Origin: Kistimonas sp. bin40
GTDB lineage: Bacteria; Pseudomonadota; Gammaproteobacteria; Pseudomonadales; Endozoicomonadaceae
Reading direction: 5' to 3'
DNA length: 64,000 bases
Assembly: GCA_002238585.1 (NCBI GenBank)
Contig: MPMQ01000007.1
Location: 24,222 to 88,221, forward strand
Shown here piece by piece: positions 1 through 9,691 of the stretch. Made by a program: the position numbers and the translations under genes. How positions within the stretch are numbered: position 1 is the stretch's first letter; each line of letters begins with the position of its first letter. Below the pieces are notes generated by a model. That model ran no database searches and was not told where the DNA came from. It saw only the letters and a program-made list of their open reading frames with translations.

Positions 1-107
1 ATGTGACGCGGCGTACGATGCACCGTCAGACGAACAGCGCCCAGCTCACGCATCTTCATACGCGAACGCTTGGCACGGCGCAACCGGGATACTCTTTTCT
101 CACTCAT
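1..107 (-). CDS. rplR: 50S ribosomal protein L18 (N-terminal part, cut by window edge)
   Basis: The first 35 codons read [20 protein letters not shown] and then match the basic N-terminus of L18, which binds 5S rRNA with L5 in the central protuberance of the large subunit. The ATG is at 105-107; the gene runs off the left edge, so the 3' end is missing. It follows rplF by 27 bases in the spc operon order (rplF-rplR), on the same strand as all upstream ribosomal genes. Confidence 0.93.
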   Translation of the reverse strand, partial: MSEKRVSRLRRAKRSRMKMRELGAVRLTVHRTPRH

Positions 108-134
108 GACCTTGACCTTAAACCTCGTATCCCG

Positions 135-668
135 TTACTTCTTCTTGGCTTCCTTACGACGCACAACCTCGTCAGCGTAACGGATACCCTTGCCCTTGTA
201 AGGCTCTGGACGACGGAAATCGCGTATTTCAGCAGCCACCTGTCCCACCAACTGCTTGTCGATTCCCTTGATCACGACTTCCGTCTGACTGGGAACTTCC
301 ACAGCAATTCCGGTGGGGAGTGCGTAATCCACCGGGTGAGAAAAGCCCAGAGACAGATTCAGGGTCTGTCCTTTGAGCTGCGCTCTGTAACCGACACCAA
401 CAAGCTGCAGCTTCTTCTCAAAGCCGCCATGGACGCCCTTGACCATATTGCCAACAAGCGCCCGTATAGTGCCGGACATGGCACGAGATTTCTTGCTGCC
501 ATCCCTGGCATCAAAAGTCAGCACGCCATCCTTCTTGTTGATAATCACAAGAGGATGCGTGTTCATCTGCAGCTGTCCTTTGCTGCCCTTGACTACAACG
601 CAATCAGAATTCAGATCAACTTCCACACCTGCGAGAATTTCGACAGGCATCTTTGCCAGACGGGACAC
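135..668 (-). CDS. rplF: 50S ribosomal protein L6
   Basis: 177 residues, the same length as E. coli L6. The start [11 protein letters not shown] and the C-terminal stretch with [16 protein letters not shown] followed by a lysine-rich tail are diagnostic. L6 binds 23S rRNA helix 97 near the factor-binding centre. It lies between rpsH (14 bases upstream) and rplR, the normal spc order. Confidence 0.97.
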   Translation of the reverse strand: MSRLAKMPVEILAGVEVDLNSDCVVVKGSKGQLQMNTHPLVIINKKDGVLTFDARDGSKKSRAMSGTIRALVGNMVKGVHGGFEKKLQLVGVGYRAQLKGQTLNLSLGFSHPVDYALPTGIAVEVPSQTEVVIKGIDKQLVGQVAAEIRDFRRPEPYKGKGIRYADEVVRRKEAKKK

Positions 669-682
669 AGTTTATTCCCCCC

Positions 683-1075
683 TTAAAATACAGTGCAAAG
701 CACTTCGCCGCCCACGCCCTGGGCCCGGGCAGCGCGGTCGGTCATTACCCCCTTACTGGTGGTAACGATCGCAATTCCAAGGCCACTATTTACCTTGGGA
801 AGAGAGTCAGCACCCTTGTAAGCGCGCAATCCAGGCCGACTGACACGCTTGAGTGTTTCTATGGCGGGACGGCCTTCGAAATATTTCAGGCTGACGGTCA
901 TCCAGCGCTTGATATCACCTTCAACGCTGTAATCAAGAATGAAGCCTTCCTCTCTCAGGACTCTGGCAACTTCTGATTTTATTTTTGAGGCCGGCATGCC
1001 TACAGTGGCATGTCCCGACTTCTGGGCATTACGGATACGGGTCAGCATATCCGCCAACGTGTCCTGCATACTCAT
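683..1075 (-). CDS. rpsH: 30S ribosomal protein S8
   Basis: 130 residues from ATG 1075, beginning [18 protein letters not shown] and ending in the conserved GGEVLCTVF. The reading frame stays open upstream to 1147, but homologues begin at MSMQD and the longer form would run back over rpsN, so 1075 is chosen. S8 binds the central domain of 16S rRNA and, in E. coli, represses spc-operon translation at a site near the rplE start; that site was not verified here. Confidence 0.96.
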   Translation of the reverse strand: MSMQDTLADMLTRIRNAQKSGHATVGMPASKIKSEVARVLREEGFILDYSVEGDIKRWMTVSLKYFEGRPAIETLKRVSRPGLRAYKGADSLPKVNSGLGIAIVTTSKGVMTDRAARAQGVGGEVLCTVF

Positions 1076-1094
1076 TTTCTGATTTCTCCGGCGA

Positions 1095-1400
1095 TCACCA
1101 GCTGGCCTTGACAAGGCCTGGAACATCGCCACGCATGGCAGCTTCACGCAGCTTGATCCGACTCAGACCAAATCTGCGCATATAGGCGCGTGGACGCCCT
1201 GTAATACGACAACGGTTGCGCAGGCGCACTTTGGATGCGTTGCGTGGCTGAGCCTGCAAAGCCATCCTCGCTTGCCAACGCTCTTCATCCGAGCTTTCGA
1301 CATTGCTGATAACCGCCATCAGCGCAGCACGCCTCTGCGAAAAGCGGGCAACAACCTGCTGCCGCTTCCGCTCGCGCTGCTTCATGGATTCCTTAGCCAT
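1095..1400 (-). CDS. rpsN: 30S ribosomal protein S14 (long, zinc-independent form)
   Basis: 101 residues, equal to E. coli S14. It starts [13 protein letters not shown] and ends [11 protein letters not shown]. There is no CxxC pair, so this is the long C-minus paralogue that does not need zinc. It assembles into the 30S head. Located between rplE and rpsH as expected. Confidence 0.97.
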   Translation of the reverse strand: MAKESMKQRERKRQQVVARFSQRRAALMAVISNVESSDEERWQARMALQAQPRNASKVRLRNRCRITGRPRAYMRRFGLSRIKLREAAMRGDVPGLVKASW

Positions 1401-1422
1401 ATGCTCTCTGCTCTCTCCGATC

Positions 1423-1962
1423 TCAACTGCGGAAAGGAAAATTGAACGCTTTCAGGAGGGCTCGCCCTCCCTCATCATCCTGGGCAGTCGTCGTCAGGGT
1501 GACATCCAGACCGCGCAGACTATCAATTTTGTCGTAGTCTATCTCGGGAAAAATAATCTGTTCCCGCACACCCAAGCTGTAATTTCCACGTCCATCAAAG
1601 GAGTTGGCACTCAAGCCTCGGAAATCACGCACGCGCGGCAAGGCTATGTCGATGAAGCGCTGGAGAAACTCATACATACGCACGCCACGCAAGGTCACCT
1701 TGACCCCTATGGGCCAGCCTTCCCGCACCTTGAACCCGGCAACAGACTTGCGCGCCTTGGTGACAACAGGCTTTTGACCTGCAATCTTCTGCATATCGCT
1801 CACAGCATGCTCAATGACTTTTTTGTCACCGATAGCCTCACCCACACCCATATTCAGGGTGATTTTCTCAAGACGAGGAACCTGATGCACATTGGCAACA
1901 CCCAGTTCCTTCATCAAGGCAGGAATCAGCTTGCTGCGGTAGACTTCTTTCAATTCTGCCAT
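1423..1962 (-). CDS. rplE: 50S ribosomal protein L5
   Basis: 179 residues, the canonical length. Conserved blocks [30 protein letters not shown] and [14 protein letters not shown] are visible. L5 binds 5S rRNA and contacts the P-site tRNA. It follows rplX after 11 bases, indicating tight co-transcription. Confidence 0.97.
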   Translation of the reverse strand: MAELKEVYRSKLIPALMKELGVANVHQVPRLEKITLNMGVGEAIGDKKVIEHAVSDMQKIAGQKPVVTKARKSVAGFKVREGWPIGVKVTLRGVRMYEFLQRFIDIALPRVRDFRGLSANSFDGRGNYSLGVREQIIFPEIDYDKIDSLRGLDVTLTTTAQDDEGGRALLKAFNFPFRS

Positions 1963-1973
1963 TTACCAGCCCC

Positions 1974-2291
1974 TCACACGTCAACCGGCTTGCCGTTCGA
2001 CTTGAACACGCGCTGCTTCTTGCCTTCATCAGACAAGGAGAAGCCCACGCGGTCAGCCTTTTCGGACTCCGGATTCCATATGGCTACGTTAGACGCCTGA
2101 ACAGGGGCCTCCCGGGTTATTATGCCACCGGCACGGCCCAGCGCAGGTTGCGGCTTCTGGTGCTTTTTCACCAGATTGACACCCTGAACAACCAGGCGGT
2201 TGTCAGCACGAACCGCCAGAACCTTGCCGCGTTTGCCGCGATCCTTGCCTGTAAGTACGACGACCTCATCGTCACGACGAATCTTCTTCAC
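1974..2291 (-). CDS. rplX: 50S ribosomal protein L24
   Basis: 105 residues with the N-terminal KOW motif ([18 protein letters not shown]) that identifies L24, an assembly-initiator protein at the exit of the peptide tunnel. It starts 8 bases after the end of rplN and precedes rplE, as in other gammaproteobacteria. Confidence 0.97.
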   Translation of the reverse strand: MKKIRRDDEVVVLTGKDRGKRGKVLAVRADNRLVVQGVNLVKKHQKPQPALGRAGGIITREAPVQASNVAIWNPESEKADRVGFSLSDEGKKQRVFKSNGKPVDV

Positions 2292-2299
2292 GCTAACTC

Positions 2300-2668
2300 C
2301 TACAGGACCTCCGGTGCCAAAGAAATGATCTTCATGAACTGTTCTCCACGAAGCTCACGTGTCACCGGGCCAAAAATGCGGGTTCCAACCGGCTGATTCT
2401 GCGCGTTCAGAAGAACAGCCGCATTTCCATCAAAGGAGATCAAAGAGCCATCAGGACGCCGCACACCTTTGCGGGTGCGAACAACGACAGCACTCATGAC
2501 CTGACCTTTCTTGACCTTGCCACGAGGAATCGCTTCCTTGACTGTCACTCTGATAATGTCGCCGACGCCAGCATAGCGCCTGCCAGCACCTCCCAGCACC
2601 TTTATACACTGAACACGGCGGGCACCGCTATTATCGGCAACCTCGAGCTCTGTTTCGGTTTGAATCAT
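2300..2668 (-). CDS. rplN: 50S ribosomal protein L14
   Basis: 122 residues starting [18 protein letters not shown] and ending in the family signature SLAPEVL. L14 forms part of the intersubunit bridge and binds L19 and 23S rRNA. It is the first gene of the spc group. The 57-base gap to rpsQ upstream is where E. coli has Pspc, but no clear promoter was recognised in it. Confidence 0.97.
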   Translation of the reverse strand: MIQTETELEVADNSGARRVQCIKVLGGAGRRYAGVGDIIRVTVKEAIPRGKVKKGQVMSAVVVRTRKGVRRPDGSLISFDGNAAVLLNAQNQPVGTRIFGPVTRELRGEQFMKIISLAPEVL

Positions 2669-2725
2669 TTTTCAGCTCTCTTCAAATTGCAGGCCTGGGC
2701 GACCACGCTGGCCGCCCTCCCAGCC

Positions 2726-2989
2726 TTATATTTGATGCGCACGCCTCACAACAGAGACCAGTGTAAAAAACTTGCTCTTGGAAATGGGACGTGTCTGACG
2801 AACATTAACGACATCGCCAACACGACATTCGTTCATTTCATCATGAACATGCAGCTTGGTAGAACGCTTGACTTGCTTCCCATACAGGGGATGCTTCACG
2901 CGACGCTCTACAAGCACGGCGACAGTCTTGTCTCTGCCGTCACTCACCACCTTGCCGGTGATAGTGCGAAATGTCTTCTCTTCAGTCAT
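2726..2989 (-). CDS. rpsQ: 30S ribosomal protein S17
   Basis: 87 residues, close to the E. coli 84. OB-fold blocks [20 protein letters not shown] and [19 protein letters not shown] are conserved. S17 binds the 5' domain of 16S rRNA early in assembly. It is the last gene of the S10 block and lies 3 bases after rpmC. Confidence 0.96.
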   Translation of the reverse strand: MTEEKTFRTITGKVVSDGRDKTVAVLVERRVKHPLYGKQVKRSTKLHVHDEMNECRVGDVVNVRQTRPISKSKFFTLVSVVRRAHQI

Positions 2990-2992
2990 CTT

Positions 2993-3184
2993 CTAGCTAC
3001 CTGCCTTTTCCGCCAATACCATCTTGCAGCGGGCAATATCCCGACGGGCTTTTTTGAGAAGATGGGTCTGCTTCAGTTGATCCAGGCTCTTTTGCATGCG
3101 GTAGTTAAAACAATCGCGCAACAAAGAGAGCAAATGTGTCTGCAGCTCATCAGCAGATTTTTCTCGCAGCTCTACCGCAGTCAT
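2993..3184 (-). CDS. rpmC: 50S ribosomal protein L29
   Basis: 63 residues, identical in length to E. coli L29. Two helices, with [20 protein letters not shown] and the later [13 protein letters not shown], match the family. L29 sits at the tunnel exit near the trigger-factor and SRP docking site. Its ATG overlaps the rplP stop by four bases (ATGA), indicating translational coupling. Confidence 0.95.
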   Translation of the reverse strand: MTAVELREKSADELQTHLLSLLRDCFNYRMQKSLDQLKQTHLLKKARRDIARCKMVLAEKAGS

Positions 3185-3597
3185 GAGACAGGCCCCCGTT
3201 TCACAAATACCGTCTTGACAGGAAGCTTGGCAGCCGCCAGCTGAAAGGCTTCACGCGCCAGCTCTTCAGGGACGCCCTCCATTTCATAGAGGACCCGACC
3301 TGGCTGAATCTGTGAAACCCAATACTCGACGCTGCCTTTACCCTTACCTTGCCGCACTTCAAGCGGCTTTTTCGTAATCGGCTTGTCGGGAAAAATACGA
3401 ATCCATATTTTTCCGCCACGCTTGATATGACGCGTCATCGCCCGACGTGCAGCCTCAATCTGACGGGCAGTTATACGTCCTCGCCCAACAGATTTCAATG
3501 CATAATCGCCGAAGCTGACGGCAGAACCACGCTGCGCCAGCCCACGATTACGACCCTTCATTTGTTTGCGGAACTTGGTACGCTTAGGTTGGAGCAT
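3181..3597 (-). CDS. rplP: 50S ribosomal protein L16
   Basis: 138 residues (E. coli 136). The basic start [20 protein letters not shown] and the later [12 protein letters not shown] are typical. L16 helps place the A-site tRNA. It is tightly packed between rpsC (12 bases) and rpmC (four-base overlap). Confidence 0.97.
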   Translation of the reverse strand: MLQPKRTKFRKQMKGRNRGLAQRGSAVSFGDYALKSVGRGRITARQIEAARRAMTRHIKRGGKIWIRIFPDKPITKKPLEVRQGKGKGSVEYWVSQIQPGRVLYEMEGVPEELAREAFQLAAAKLPVKTVFVKRGPVS

Positions 3598-3609
3598 ACT
3601 GGGAACTCC

Positions 3610-4314
3610 TTACGCCGTCCGTTCAGTGGCTTTCTTGCGAGGACGACGAGCTACCTTCTTCTGTTCTCTGTCTTCCTCGTGAACGCCACCAATAATTTCA
3701 CCCTTGAAGATCCACACCTTGACGCCAATCACGCCATAGGTTGTCTGAGCCTCACAGGCGGCATAGTCAATATCTGCACGCAGGGTGTGCAAGGGAACGC
3801 GCCCCTCACGCTGCCACTCTTTACGTGCGATCTCGGCCCCGCCAAGACGTCCGGAAAGGCAAATCTTGACACCCTTGGCTCCCTGACGCATGGCACTTTG
3901 AACGGCCCGCTTCATGGCGCGACGAAACATGACCCGACGCGCCAACTGGCTGGCAACAGACTGTGCCACCAGCTTGGCGTCGATTTCCGGACGGCGTATC
4001 TCGCCAATACTCACGTGCACAGGCACGCCCATCATCTGACCCAGGGACTGACGCAGCTTCTCTACGTCTTTGCCTTCCTTGCCAATCACCACGCCGGGAC
4101 GCGCCGAATGGATAACAACCTGGGCATTCTGGGCAGGACGTTCAATATCAATGTGACTGACAAACGCATGATCAAGCTTCTTGCCCAGATAATCACGCAC
4201 TTTCAGGTCAGCTATCAGCTTTTCAACGTAGTCCGCACCTTCTGCATACCATGTCGAAGAGTGCTTTTTGACTATTCCAAGGCGAAGACCCTTGGGATGT
4301 ACTTTTTGACCCAT
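3610..4314 (-). CDS. rpsC: 30S ribosomal protein S3
   Basis: 234 residues, one more than E. coli. It starts [20 protein letters not shown]. The KH domain contains the [12 protein letters not shown] loop, and the C-terminal domain has [12 protein letters not shown]3 lines the mRNA entry tunnel and contributes to helicase activity. Spacing to rplV is 8 bases. Confidence 0.97.
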   Translation of the reverse strand: MGQKVHPKGLRLGIVKKHSSTWYAEGADYVEKLIADLKVRDYLGKKLDHAFVSHIDIERPAQNAQVVIHSARPGVVIGKEGKDVEKLRQSLGQMMGVPVHVSIGEIRRPEIDAKLVAQSVASQLARRVMFRRAMKRAVQSAMRQGAKGVKICLSGRLGGAEIARKEWQREGRVPLHTLRADIDYAACEAQTTYGVIGVKVWIFKGEIIGGVHEEDREQKKVARRPRKKATERTA

Positions 4315-4322
4315 GATCGCTC

Positions 4323-4664
4323 CTAAACCTCTGCAACCTTCACGGTAATATGGCAGGACCGCTTCAGGATGCGATCAGCACGTCCTTTGGCCCGAGGCCT
4401 GGTACGCTTCAACGTCATACCTTCATTGACAAACGTAGAAGATACCCTCAATTCATCTATATCCATGCCATCGTTATGCTCGGCATTGGCGACAGCTGAC
4501 TCCAGAACCTTTTTGACAAGACCCGAAGCCTTCTTGGTGCTGAAGGTCAGAATATCCAATGCCTCGGGGATGCTTTTGCCCCGGATCATATCCACAACCA
4601 GACGCGCTTTCTGGGCAGAAATGCGAGCGCCTTTGTGCATAGCGGTCACTTCTCTCACTTCCAT
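4323..4664 (-). CDS. rplV: 50S ribosomal protein L22
   Basis: 113 residues (E. coli 110). Conserved [18 protein letters not shown] and the tunnel-lining hairpin [17 protein letters not shown] are present. L22 lines the nascent-peptide tunnel and is a known macrolide-resistance locus; no deletion is obvious in the hairpin. It begins 5 bases after rpsS. Confidence 0.96.
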   Translation of the reverse strand: MEVREVTAMHKGARISAQKARLVVDMIRGKSIPEALDILTFSTKKASGLVKKVLESAVANAEHNDGMDIDELRVSSTFVNEGMTLKRTRPRAKGRADRILKRSCHITVKVAEV

Positions 4665-4669
4665 ACCTC

Positions 4670-4948
4670 CTAACGCTTCCTGGCTTTCTTGTCTGCGGCA
4701 TGTCCGCGATAGGTTCGCGTCGCGGCAAACTCACCCAGCTTGTGCCCTACCATCTCTTCCGAGATGAACACGGGAACATGCTGGCGCCCGTTATGCACGG
4801 CAATGGTCAGACCAACCATCTGGGGCATAATCATTGAACGACGAGACCAGACTTTAATCGGGCGTTTGTTGCCTGTCTCAACAGCTGTCTCCACCTTTTT
4901 CAGAAGGTGCAGATCAATAAAGGGGCCTTTCTTCAGCGAGCGTGGCAC
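4670..4948 (-). CDS. rpsS: 30S ribosomal protein S19
   Basis: 92 residues, the same as E. coli, beginning [20 protein letters not shown] and containing [21 protein letters not shown]19 binds S13 and 16S rRNA in the 30S head near the A site. Standard position between rplB and rplV. Confidence 0.97.
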   Translation of the reverse strand: MPRSLKKGPFIDLHLLKKVETAVETGNKRPIKVWSRRSMIMPQMVGLTIAVHNGRQHVPVFISEEMVGHKLGEFAATRTYRGHAADKKARKR

Positions 4949-4966
4949 TGTGTATCCTCCCGGAGC

Positions 4967-5791
4967 TTACTTGCTTCGACGACGGACAATGAATCTGTCC
5001 GTACGCTTGTTGGAGCGCGTTTTGCGACCCTTGGTGGGCTGACCCCAAGGCGTCACCGGATGACGTCCTCCAGAGGTCCTTCCCTCACCACCACCATGGG
5101 GGTGATCCACCGGGTTCATGGCCACACCGCGCACAGTTGGCCGCACACCACGCCAGCGCCTGGCGCCAGCCTTGCCCAAAGAACGCAGCCCCTGCTCCCC
5201 GTTTGAAACTTCACCCAGTGTCGCACGACACTCGGCAAGCACCTTGCGCATTTCTCCTGAGCGCAACCGCAAGGTAACGTAAGCACCTTCCCGGGCGACC
5301 AGCTGCGCCGAAGTACCCGCAGAGCGCATCATCTGCGCCCCCTTGCCGGGCTTGAGTTCCACACAGTGGATAACAGAACCCTGGGGAATATTGCGCAAGG
5401 GCAGACAATTGCCCGGCTTGACCGGCGCATGCGCCCCGGAAACCAGCTGACTACCTGCCTTGACGCCCTTGGGCGCGATTATGTAGCGGCGGTCCCCGTC
5501 GGCATACTTCAGGAGCGCGATATGCGCCGTCCGATTGGGATCATACTCCAGACGCTCGACAGTAGCCGGAACGCCATCCTTGTTGCGACGAAAATCAATA
5601 ATGCGGTACTGCTGCTTGTGACCACCACCAACATGACGGGTCGTTATACGACCAGCGTTGTTTCGTCCGCCGCTCTTGCTCTTCTTCTCCACCAAAGGGG
5701 CATAAGGCTTCCCTTTGTGCAGATCCGCTCCAACGACCTTGGCTACAAAGCGGCGCCCAGGAGAAGTGGGCTTGCACTTGACGACACTCAT
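4967..5791 (-). CDS. rplB: 50S ribosomal protein L2
   Basis: 274 residues (E. coli 273). The peptidyl-transferase-proximal loop [17 protein letters not shown], including the conserved histidine, is intact. L2 supports subunit association and peptidyl transfer. Its start overlaps the rplW stop by four bases. Confidence 0.98.
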   Translation of the reverse strand: MSVVKCKPTSPGRRFVAKVVGADLHKGKPYAPLVEKKSKSGGRNNAGRITTRHVGGGHKQQYRIIDFRRNKDGVPATVERLEYDPNRTAHIALLKYADGDRRYIIAPKGVKAGSQLVSGAHAPVKPGNCLPLRNIPQGSVIHCVELKPGKGAQMMRSAGTSAQLVAREGAYVTLRLRSGEMRKVLAECRATLGEVSNGEQGLRSLGKAGARRWRGVRPTVRGVAMNPVDHPHGGGEGRTSGGRHPVTPWGQPTKGRKTRSNKRTDRFIVRRRSK

Positions 5792-6099
5792 TGACTGGCT
5801 CCTTGGGCAACACTCGTAAAGTCAATGAAGTGACCACTGCTCAAGGTCACGTAAGCTTTCTTCCAGTCGCTGCGCTTACCCATGCCCCGCGCTGTACGGC
5901 GCGTCTTGCCCTTGACGTTAATAGTGGTTACAGAGCTGACTTCAACCTTGAAAATATGCTCAACAGCTTTCTTCACTTCCAGCTTGTTGGCATCTGGAAG
6001 AACCTTGAAAGTGTACTGGTTGTGCAATTCAGATATGAGAGCACTCTTTTCGGAGATATAGGGTGACAAAAGCACCTTCAGCAAGCGTTCCTGACTCAT
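5788..6099 (-). CDS. rplW: 50S ribosomal protein L23
   Basis: 103 residues (E. coli 100). [13 protein letters not shown] and the later [20 protein letters not shown] match L23, the trigger-factor and SRP docking protein at the tunnel exit. It overlaps both neighbours by four bases (rplD upstream, rplB downstream), so the three are probably translationally coupled. Confidence 0.96.
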   Translation of the reverse strand: MSQERLLKVLLSPYISEKSALISELHNQYTFKVLPDANKLEVKKAVEHIFKVEVSSVTTINVKGKTRRTARGMGKRSDWKKAYVTLSSGHFIDFTSVAQGASQ

Positions 6100-6698
6100 C
6101 CCAACATCTCCTCGAACTGCTTGAGCGCACCGACAGTCATGACCACCTTGTCATGCGCCATCAGGCTGACGGGATCCACAGCCTGAACATCACGAACATC
6201 GACCAGCGGTATATTGCGCGCAGACAGATACAGATTACGATCGACCGTATCAGACACAACAAGCGCATTGGTCGCCTCAAGCTCTGCCAGCCTGGCGGCC
6301 ATATCCCGTGTCCTGGGCGCGCTGATTTCGAAGCGGGAGACAACAACCAGCCGCTCCTGGCGCACCAGCTCGGACAGAATGGAACGCAAGGCCCCACGAT
6401 ACATTTTTTTGTTCAGCTTCTGGGCATGATTGCGAGGGCTGGCAGCAAAAGTTACACCGCCCCCACGCCACAGCGGGCTGCGGATACTGCCTGCGCGAGC
6501 ACGGCCTGTACCTTTCTGGCGGAAGGGTTTGCGCCCTCCCCCCCTGACATCACTGCGCGTCTTCTGACTCTTGGTTCCCTGGCGTCCACCTGCCAGAAAG
6601 GCCACAACCGCCTGATGAACCAGCGGCTTGTTCAGCTCGGCACCGAAAGCAACGTCAGACACCTCAAGATTGTCGGCGTCTACAACATTCAGATTCAT
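6096..6698 (-). CDS. rplD: 50S ribosomal protein L4
   Basis: 200 residues (E. coli 201). The tunnel-loop segment [20 protein letters not shown] is diagnostic. L4 is both a structural protein and, in E. coli, an autogenous repressor of the S10 operon through the mRNA leader. Whether that control exists here is open because the S10 leader carries an unusual repeat (7923-7970). Confidence 0.97.
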   Translation of the reverse strand: MNLNVVDADNLEVSDVAFGAELNKPLVHQAVVAFLAGGRQGTKSQKTRSDVRGGGRKPFRQKGTGRARAGSIRSPLWRGGGVTFAASPRNHAQKLNKKMYRGALRSILSELVRQERLVVVSRFEISAPRTRDMAARLAELEATNALVVSDTVDRNLYLSARNIPLVDVRDVQAVDPVSLMAHDKVVMTVGALKQFEEMLG

Positions 6699-6712
6699 AA
6701 TCTCCCCTCCTG

Positions 6713-7381
6713 TCAGGCCAGATCAGCTGCTTTGACAGCAGGTTTGACGATGACATCACCGCCCACAGCGCCAGGCACAGCACCCTTGATCAACAGAAGA
6801 TTACGCCCGGTATCCACGCGAACAACTTCCAATGACTGAACAGTCACTCTGGCATTACCCATCTGTCCGGCCATCTTCTTGCCCTTGAAAACACGACCGG
6901 GAGTCTGACACTGCCCGATAGAGCCCGGGGCCCGGTGAGACAGGGAGTTGCCATGGCTCATATCCTGGGTACGGAAATTCCAGCGTTTTACGCCACCCTG
7001 AAAACCTTTTCCCTTGGAGCAACCGGTCACATCCACCTTCTGACCATCGGAGAACAACTCCACAGTCAGCCGACCTCCGACCTTGAGATCCGAAGCCTCG
7101 TCCAGACGGAACTCCCAAAGCCCACGACCCGACTCAACACCAGCACTGGCAAAGTGACCTGCAGCAGGGCGGTTCACCCTGGATTCCTTGCGTGTACCAC
7201 AAGTGACCTGAACAGCAGAATAACCATCAACCTCTTCTGTTCGAATCTGGGTGATCCGATTGGGATCCACCTCGACAACAGTTACCGGCACAGACTCACC
7301 TGCCTCGGTAAATATGCGGGTCATCCCGCATTTTCTTCCGACAAGACCCAAAGATCTCTTGCCGTTTTCTTGACCAGACAT
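6713..7381 (-). CDS. rplC: 50S ribosomal protein L3
   Basis: 222 residues, about 13 longer than E. coli; roughly ten extra residues ([10 protein letters not shown]) precede the conserved [16 protein letters not shown]. The [19 protein letters not shown] block contains the glutamine methylated by PrmB in E. coli. L3 initiates 50S assembly. A 159-base gap, longer than usual, separates it from rpsJ. Confidence 0.96.
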   Translation of the reverse strand: MSGQENGKRSLGLVGRKCGMTRIFTEAGESVPVTVVEVDPNRITQIRTEEVDGYSAVQVTCGTRKESRVNRPAAGHFASAGVESGRGLWEFRLDEASDLKVGGRLTVELFSDGQKVDVTGCSKGKGFQGGVKRWNFRTQDMSHGNSLSHRAPGSIGQCQTPGRVFKGKKMAGQMGNARVTVQSLEVVRVDTGRNLLLIKGAVPGAVGGDVIVKPAVKAADLA

Positions 7382-7482
7382 ACGTCCACCTCTTCTTTCG
7401 TGTACGGGGCTTTTACCCGCTATGGCCGCCCATTCCAGAGCGTTACACAGGACCGAACGACGAGCATCCGACCGAAACCAGA

Positions 7483-7500
7483 CCGCTCTCCTGTGAGCGG
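7483..7500 (-). other. small hairpin in the rpsJ-rplC gap
   Basis: A 6-bp perfect inverted repeat (CCGCTC / GAGCGG) with a six-base loop lies in the 159-base intercistronic gap. No U-run follows it, so it is not a convincing terminator. It could be an mRNA-stability or processing structure, or chance. Nothing else was recognised in 7382-7540. Confidence 0.3.
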
Positions 7501-7540
7501 CATCTTCAGCCAGACGCCCAAGTCGACAGCCTGAATTTTT

Positions 7541-7864
7541 TTATCCCAATCCGATCTGAACTTCCACACCCGCAGCCAAGTCAAGGCGCATGAGCGCATC
7601 AACCGTCTTGTCAGTGGGCTCAACGATGTCCAGCAAGCGCTTGTGTGTACGAATCTCGTACTGATCACGCGCATCCTTGTTGACGTGGGGAGAAATAAGA
7701 ATTGTGAATTTTTCTTTGCGGGTCGGTAATGGAATAGGGCCCCGCACCTGAGCACCAGTACGCCGGGCTGTGTCAACAATCTCCTGAGTCGACTGATCGA
7801 TCAGGCGGTGATCAAAAGCCTTGAGTCGAATGCGAATTTGTTGAGTTTTCGGCTGCTGACTCAT
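7541..7864 (-). CDS. rpsJ: 30S ribosomal protein S10 (NusE)
   Basis: 107 residues (E. coli 103), with a slightly longer N-terminus before [19 protein letters not shown]. The C-terminal [14 protein letters not shown] is typical. S10 is a 30S head protein and, as NusE, a transcription antitermination factor. An AGGTG ribosome-binding site sits just before the ATG. It is the first gene of the S10 operon; promoter at 7997-8025. Confidence 0.97.
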   Translation of the reverse strand: MSQQPKTQQIRIRLKAFDHRLIDQSTQEIVDTARRTGAQVRGPIPLPTRKEKFTILISPHVNKDARDQYEIRTHKRLLDIVEPTDKTVDALMRLDLAAGVEVQIGLG

Positions 7865-7922
7865 TTATGGTCACCTGGCTCTCGCTTGAAATTAAAGAAC
7901 GGCCCTACCTCTTCTCTTCTTT

Positions 7923-7970
7923 CATCTGACAAAGCATCTGACAAAGCATCTGACAAAGCATCTGACAAAG
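7923..7970. repeat. 12-bp tandem repeat x4 in the S10-operon 5' leader
   Basis: Four perfect head-to-tail copies of CATCTGACAAAG (plus strand) lie between the predicted S10 promoter and the rpsJ start, so they would be transcribed into the 5' untranslated region as CUUUGUCAGAUG repeats. In E. coli this region holds the L4-responsive leader. Copy-number change here could alter leader folding. Confidence 0.9.
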
Positions 7971-7996
7971 AGGGCAGGCTATCTAAGGAGGTGCGC

Positions 7997-8025
7997 ATCA
8001 TAAGAGCCGATCAAGACAGTGTCAA
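7997..8025 (-). promoter_or_regulatory. sigma70 promoter of the S10 operon
   Basis: On the minus strand there is a perfect -35 box TTGACA (8020-8025), a 17-base spacer and a -10 box TATGAT (7997-8002), giving a transcript start near 7990 and a leader of about 125 bases to rpsJ. The rest of the 593-base tuf-rpsJ gap (7865-8457) holds the leader repeat and the tuf terminator. No gene was recognised there; E. coli has bfd/bfr at this place. Confidence 0.8.
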
Positions 8026-8360
8026 CACGCAGTCGCACTCAATATGCACCAGAACGGAATTAATGCCACATTTCCAGCAAAAAACCCACAAACGCGAGCC
8101 CGGTCCGCCAACAAGGAGTCCGGCGAAAACCGCAAAAGTCACTCCAGACGAAGAAGCAGTCTTCTTTTGCGAAGAACCCACTCGCCTTTCAGGCACACCT
8201 ATGCACACCAGCCCTATGCTGCCTTGCAGCACAGCCACGAATGACAGAACGACCTGGACTACCAGCAACCAAACAAGACGACAGCAAAACCCAGAGTGCC
8301 AGCAAAAGCGCACACAAGGGGAACATCTTGACTGCAACAACCGGCACGAGAACAGAGAGG

Positions 8361-8400
8361 GAGAAAGGAAAGGACCGCACCTTCACCAGAGAAGGTGCGG
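8361..8400 (-). terminator. intrinsic terminator after tuf
   Basis: A perfect 10-bp stem (CCGCACCTTC / GAAGGTGCGG, 8375-8400) with a six-base loop is followed on the minus strand by a pyrimidine tract TCCTTTCCTTTC. It lies 58 bases beyond the tuf stop and would separate the str operon from the S10 operon. Confidence 0.75.
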
Positions 8401-8457
8401 GAAAGCAGCCGCCAGAAAGGTTAGTGAACCCTCCCTGACGACCACCGAAGACAGCAA

Positions 8458-9642
8458 TCAAGCAATAATCTTGGTCACCACACCGGCACCAACAGTACGA
8501 CCACCCTCGCGAATAGCGAACTTCACACCCTCTTCCATAGCGATAGGATTTATCAGTTCGACAGCAAAAGTGACACGGTCCCCCGGCATCACCATCTCCA
8601 CGTCAGCAGGCAAAGTAATCGAGCCTGTTACGTCAGTAGTACGAAAGTAAAACTGTGGGCGATAGTTCGAGAAGAACGGGCTGTGGCGCCCTCCTTCATC
8701 TTTGCTCAACACATAGACCTCAGCCTCAAACTTGGTGTGAGGCGTAATGCTGCCCGGCTTGGCAAGGCACTGGCCACGCTGAACCTCTTCACGCTTGAGC
8801 CCGCGCAAAAGAACTCCCACGTTCTCTCCGGCACGACCTTCGTCCAGAATCTTGCGAAACATCTCAACACCAGTGACCGTGGTCTTCTTCGTGTCCTTGA
8901 TGCCAACAATCTCCACTTCTTCGCCGGTCTTGATGACACCACGCTCTACACGGCCTGTAGCCACAGTTCCTCTTCCAGAAATGGAAAGAACGTCCTCGAT
9001 GGGCAACAGGAACGGCTGATCGACAGCCCGCTCAGGCTCAGGAACAGAAGAATCCAGAGCCGCGAGAAGCTCACGTATCGGCTCCGCAGCAGCAGCATCA
9101 CCTTCCAGAGCCTTAAGCGCAGAGCCTTTGATGACCGGTATATCGTCACCCGGGAAATCGTACGCACTCAGAAGCTCACGCACTTCCAACTCCACCAGCT
9201 CCAGCAACTCTTCATCGTCGACCATGTCAGCCTTGTTCAGGAAGACAACAATGTTGGGAACACCAACCTGACGAGCCAGCAGAATGTGCTCACGCGTCTG
9301 GGGCATGGGGCCATCAGCGGCAGAACATACGAGAATCGCACCGTCCATCTGGGCAGCACCGGTGATCATATTTTTCACGTAGTCAGCGTGGCCGGGGCAG
9401 TCTACGTGAGCGTAATGACGACTCTCGGTCTCGTACTCAACATGGGAGGCGGCGATAGTAATGCCTCGCGCCTTCTCTTCAGGAGCGTTGTCAATTTGAT
9501 CAAAGGCCTTGGTCTCGCCCCCGAAGCTTTCAGCGCAGACCTTGGTCAAGGCCGCTGTCAGCGTCGTCTTACCGTGGTCAACGTGCCCAATTGTTCCCAC
9601 ATTGACATGGGGCTTGGTGCGGTCAAATTTCTCTTTAGCCAT
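8458..9642 (-). CDS. tuf: elongation factor Tu
   Basis: 394 residues, as in E. coli. G1 loop [17 protein letters not shown] (G3), [10 protein letters not shown] (G4) and SALKALEG (G5) are intact, followed by domains II and III ending [13 protein letters not shown]-Tu delivers aminoacyl-tRNA to the ribosome. It is the last gene of the str operon (rpsL-rpsG-fusA-tuf), 49 bases after fusA. Only one tuf is seen in this window. Confidence 0.98.
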   Translation of the reverse strand: MAKEKFDRTKPHVNVGTIGHVDHGKTTLTAALTKVCAESFGGETKAFDQIDNAPEEKARGITIAASHVEYETESRHYAHVDCPGHADYVKNMITGAAQMDGAILVCSAADGPMPQTREHILLARQVGVPNIVVFLNKADMVDDEELLELVELEVRELLSAYDFPGDDIPVIKGSALKALEGDAAAAEPIRELLAALDSSVPEPERAVDQPFLLPIEDVLSISGRGTVATGRVERGVIKTGEEVEIVGIKDTKKTTVTGVEMFRKILDEGRAGENVGVLLRGLKREEVQRGQCLAKPGSITPHTKFEAEVYVLSKDEGGRHSPFFSNYRPQFYFRTTDVTGSITLPADVEMVMPGDRVTFAVELINPIAMEEGVKFAIREGGRTVGAGVVTKIIA

Positions 9643-9691
9643 TTCGGTTTTACTCTACCTTCATATGGATTCACCCGAATCCGGAACGTCT

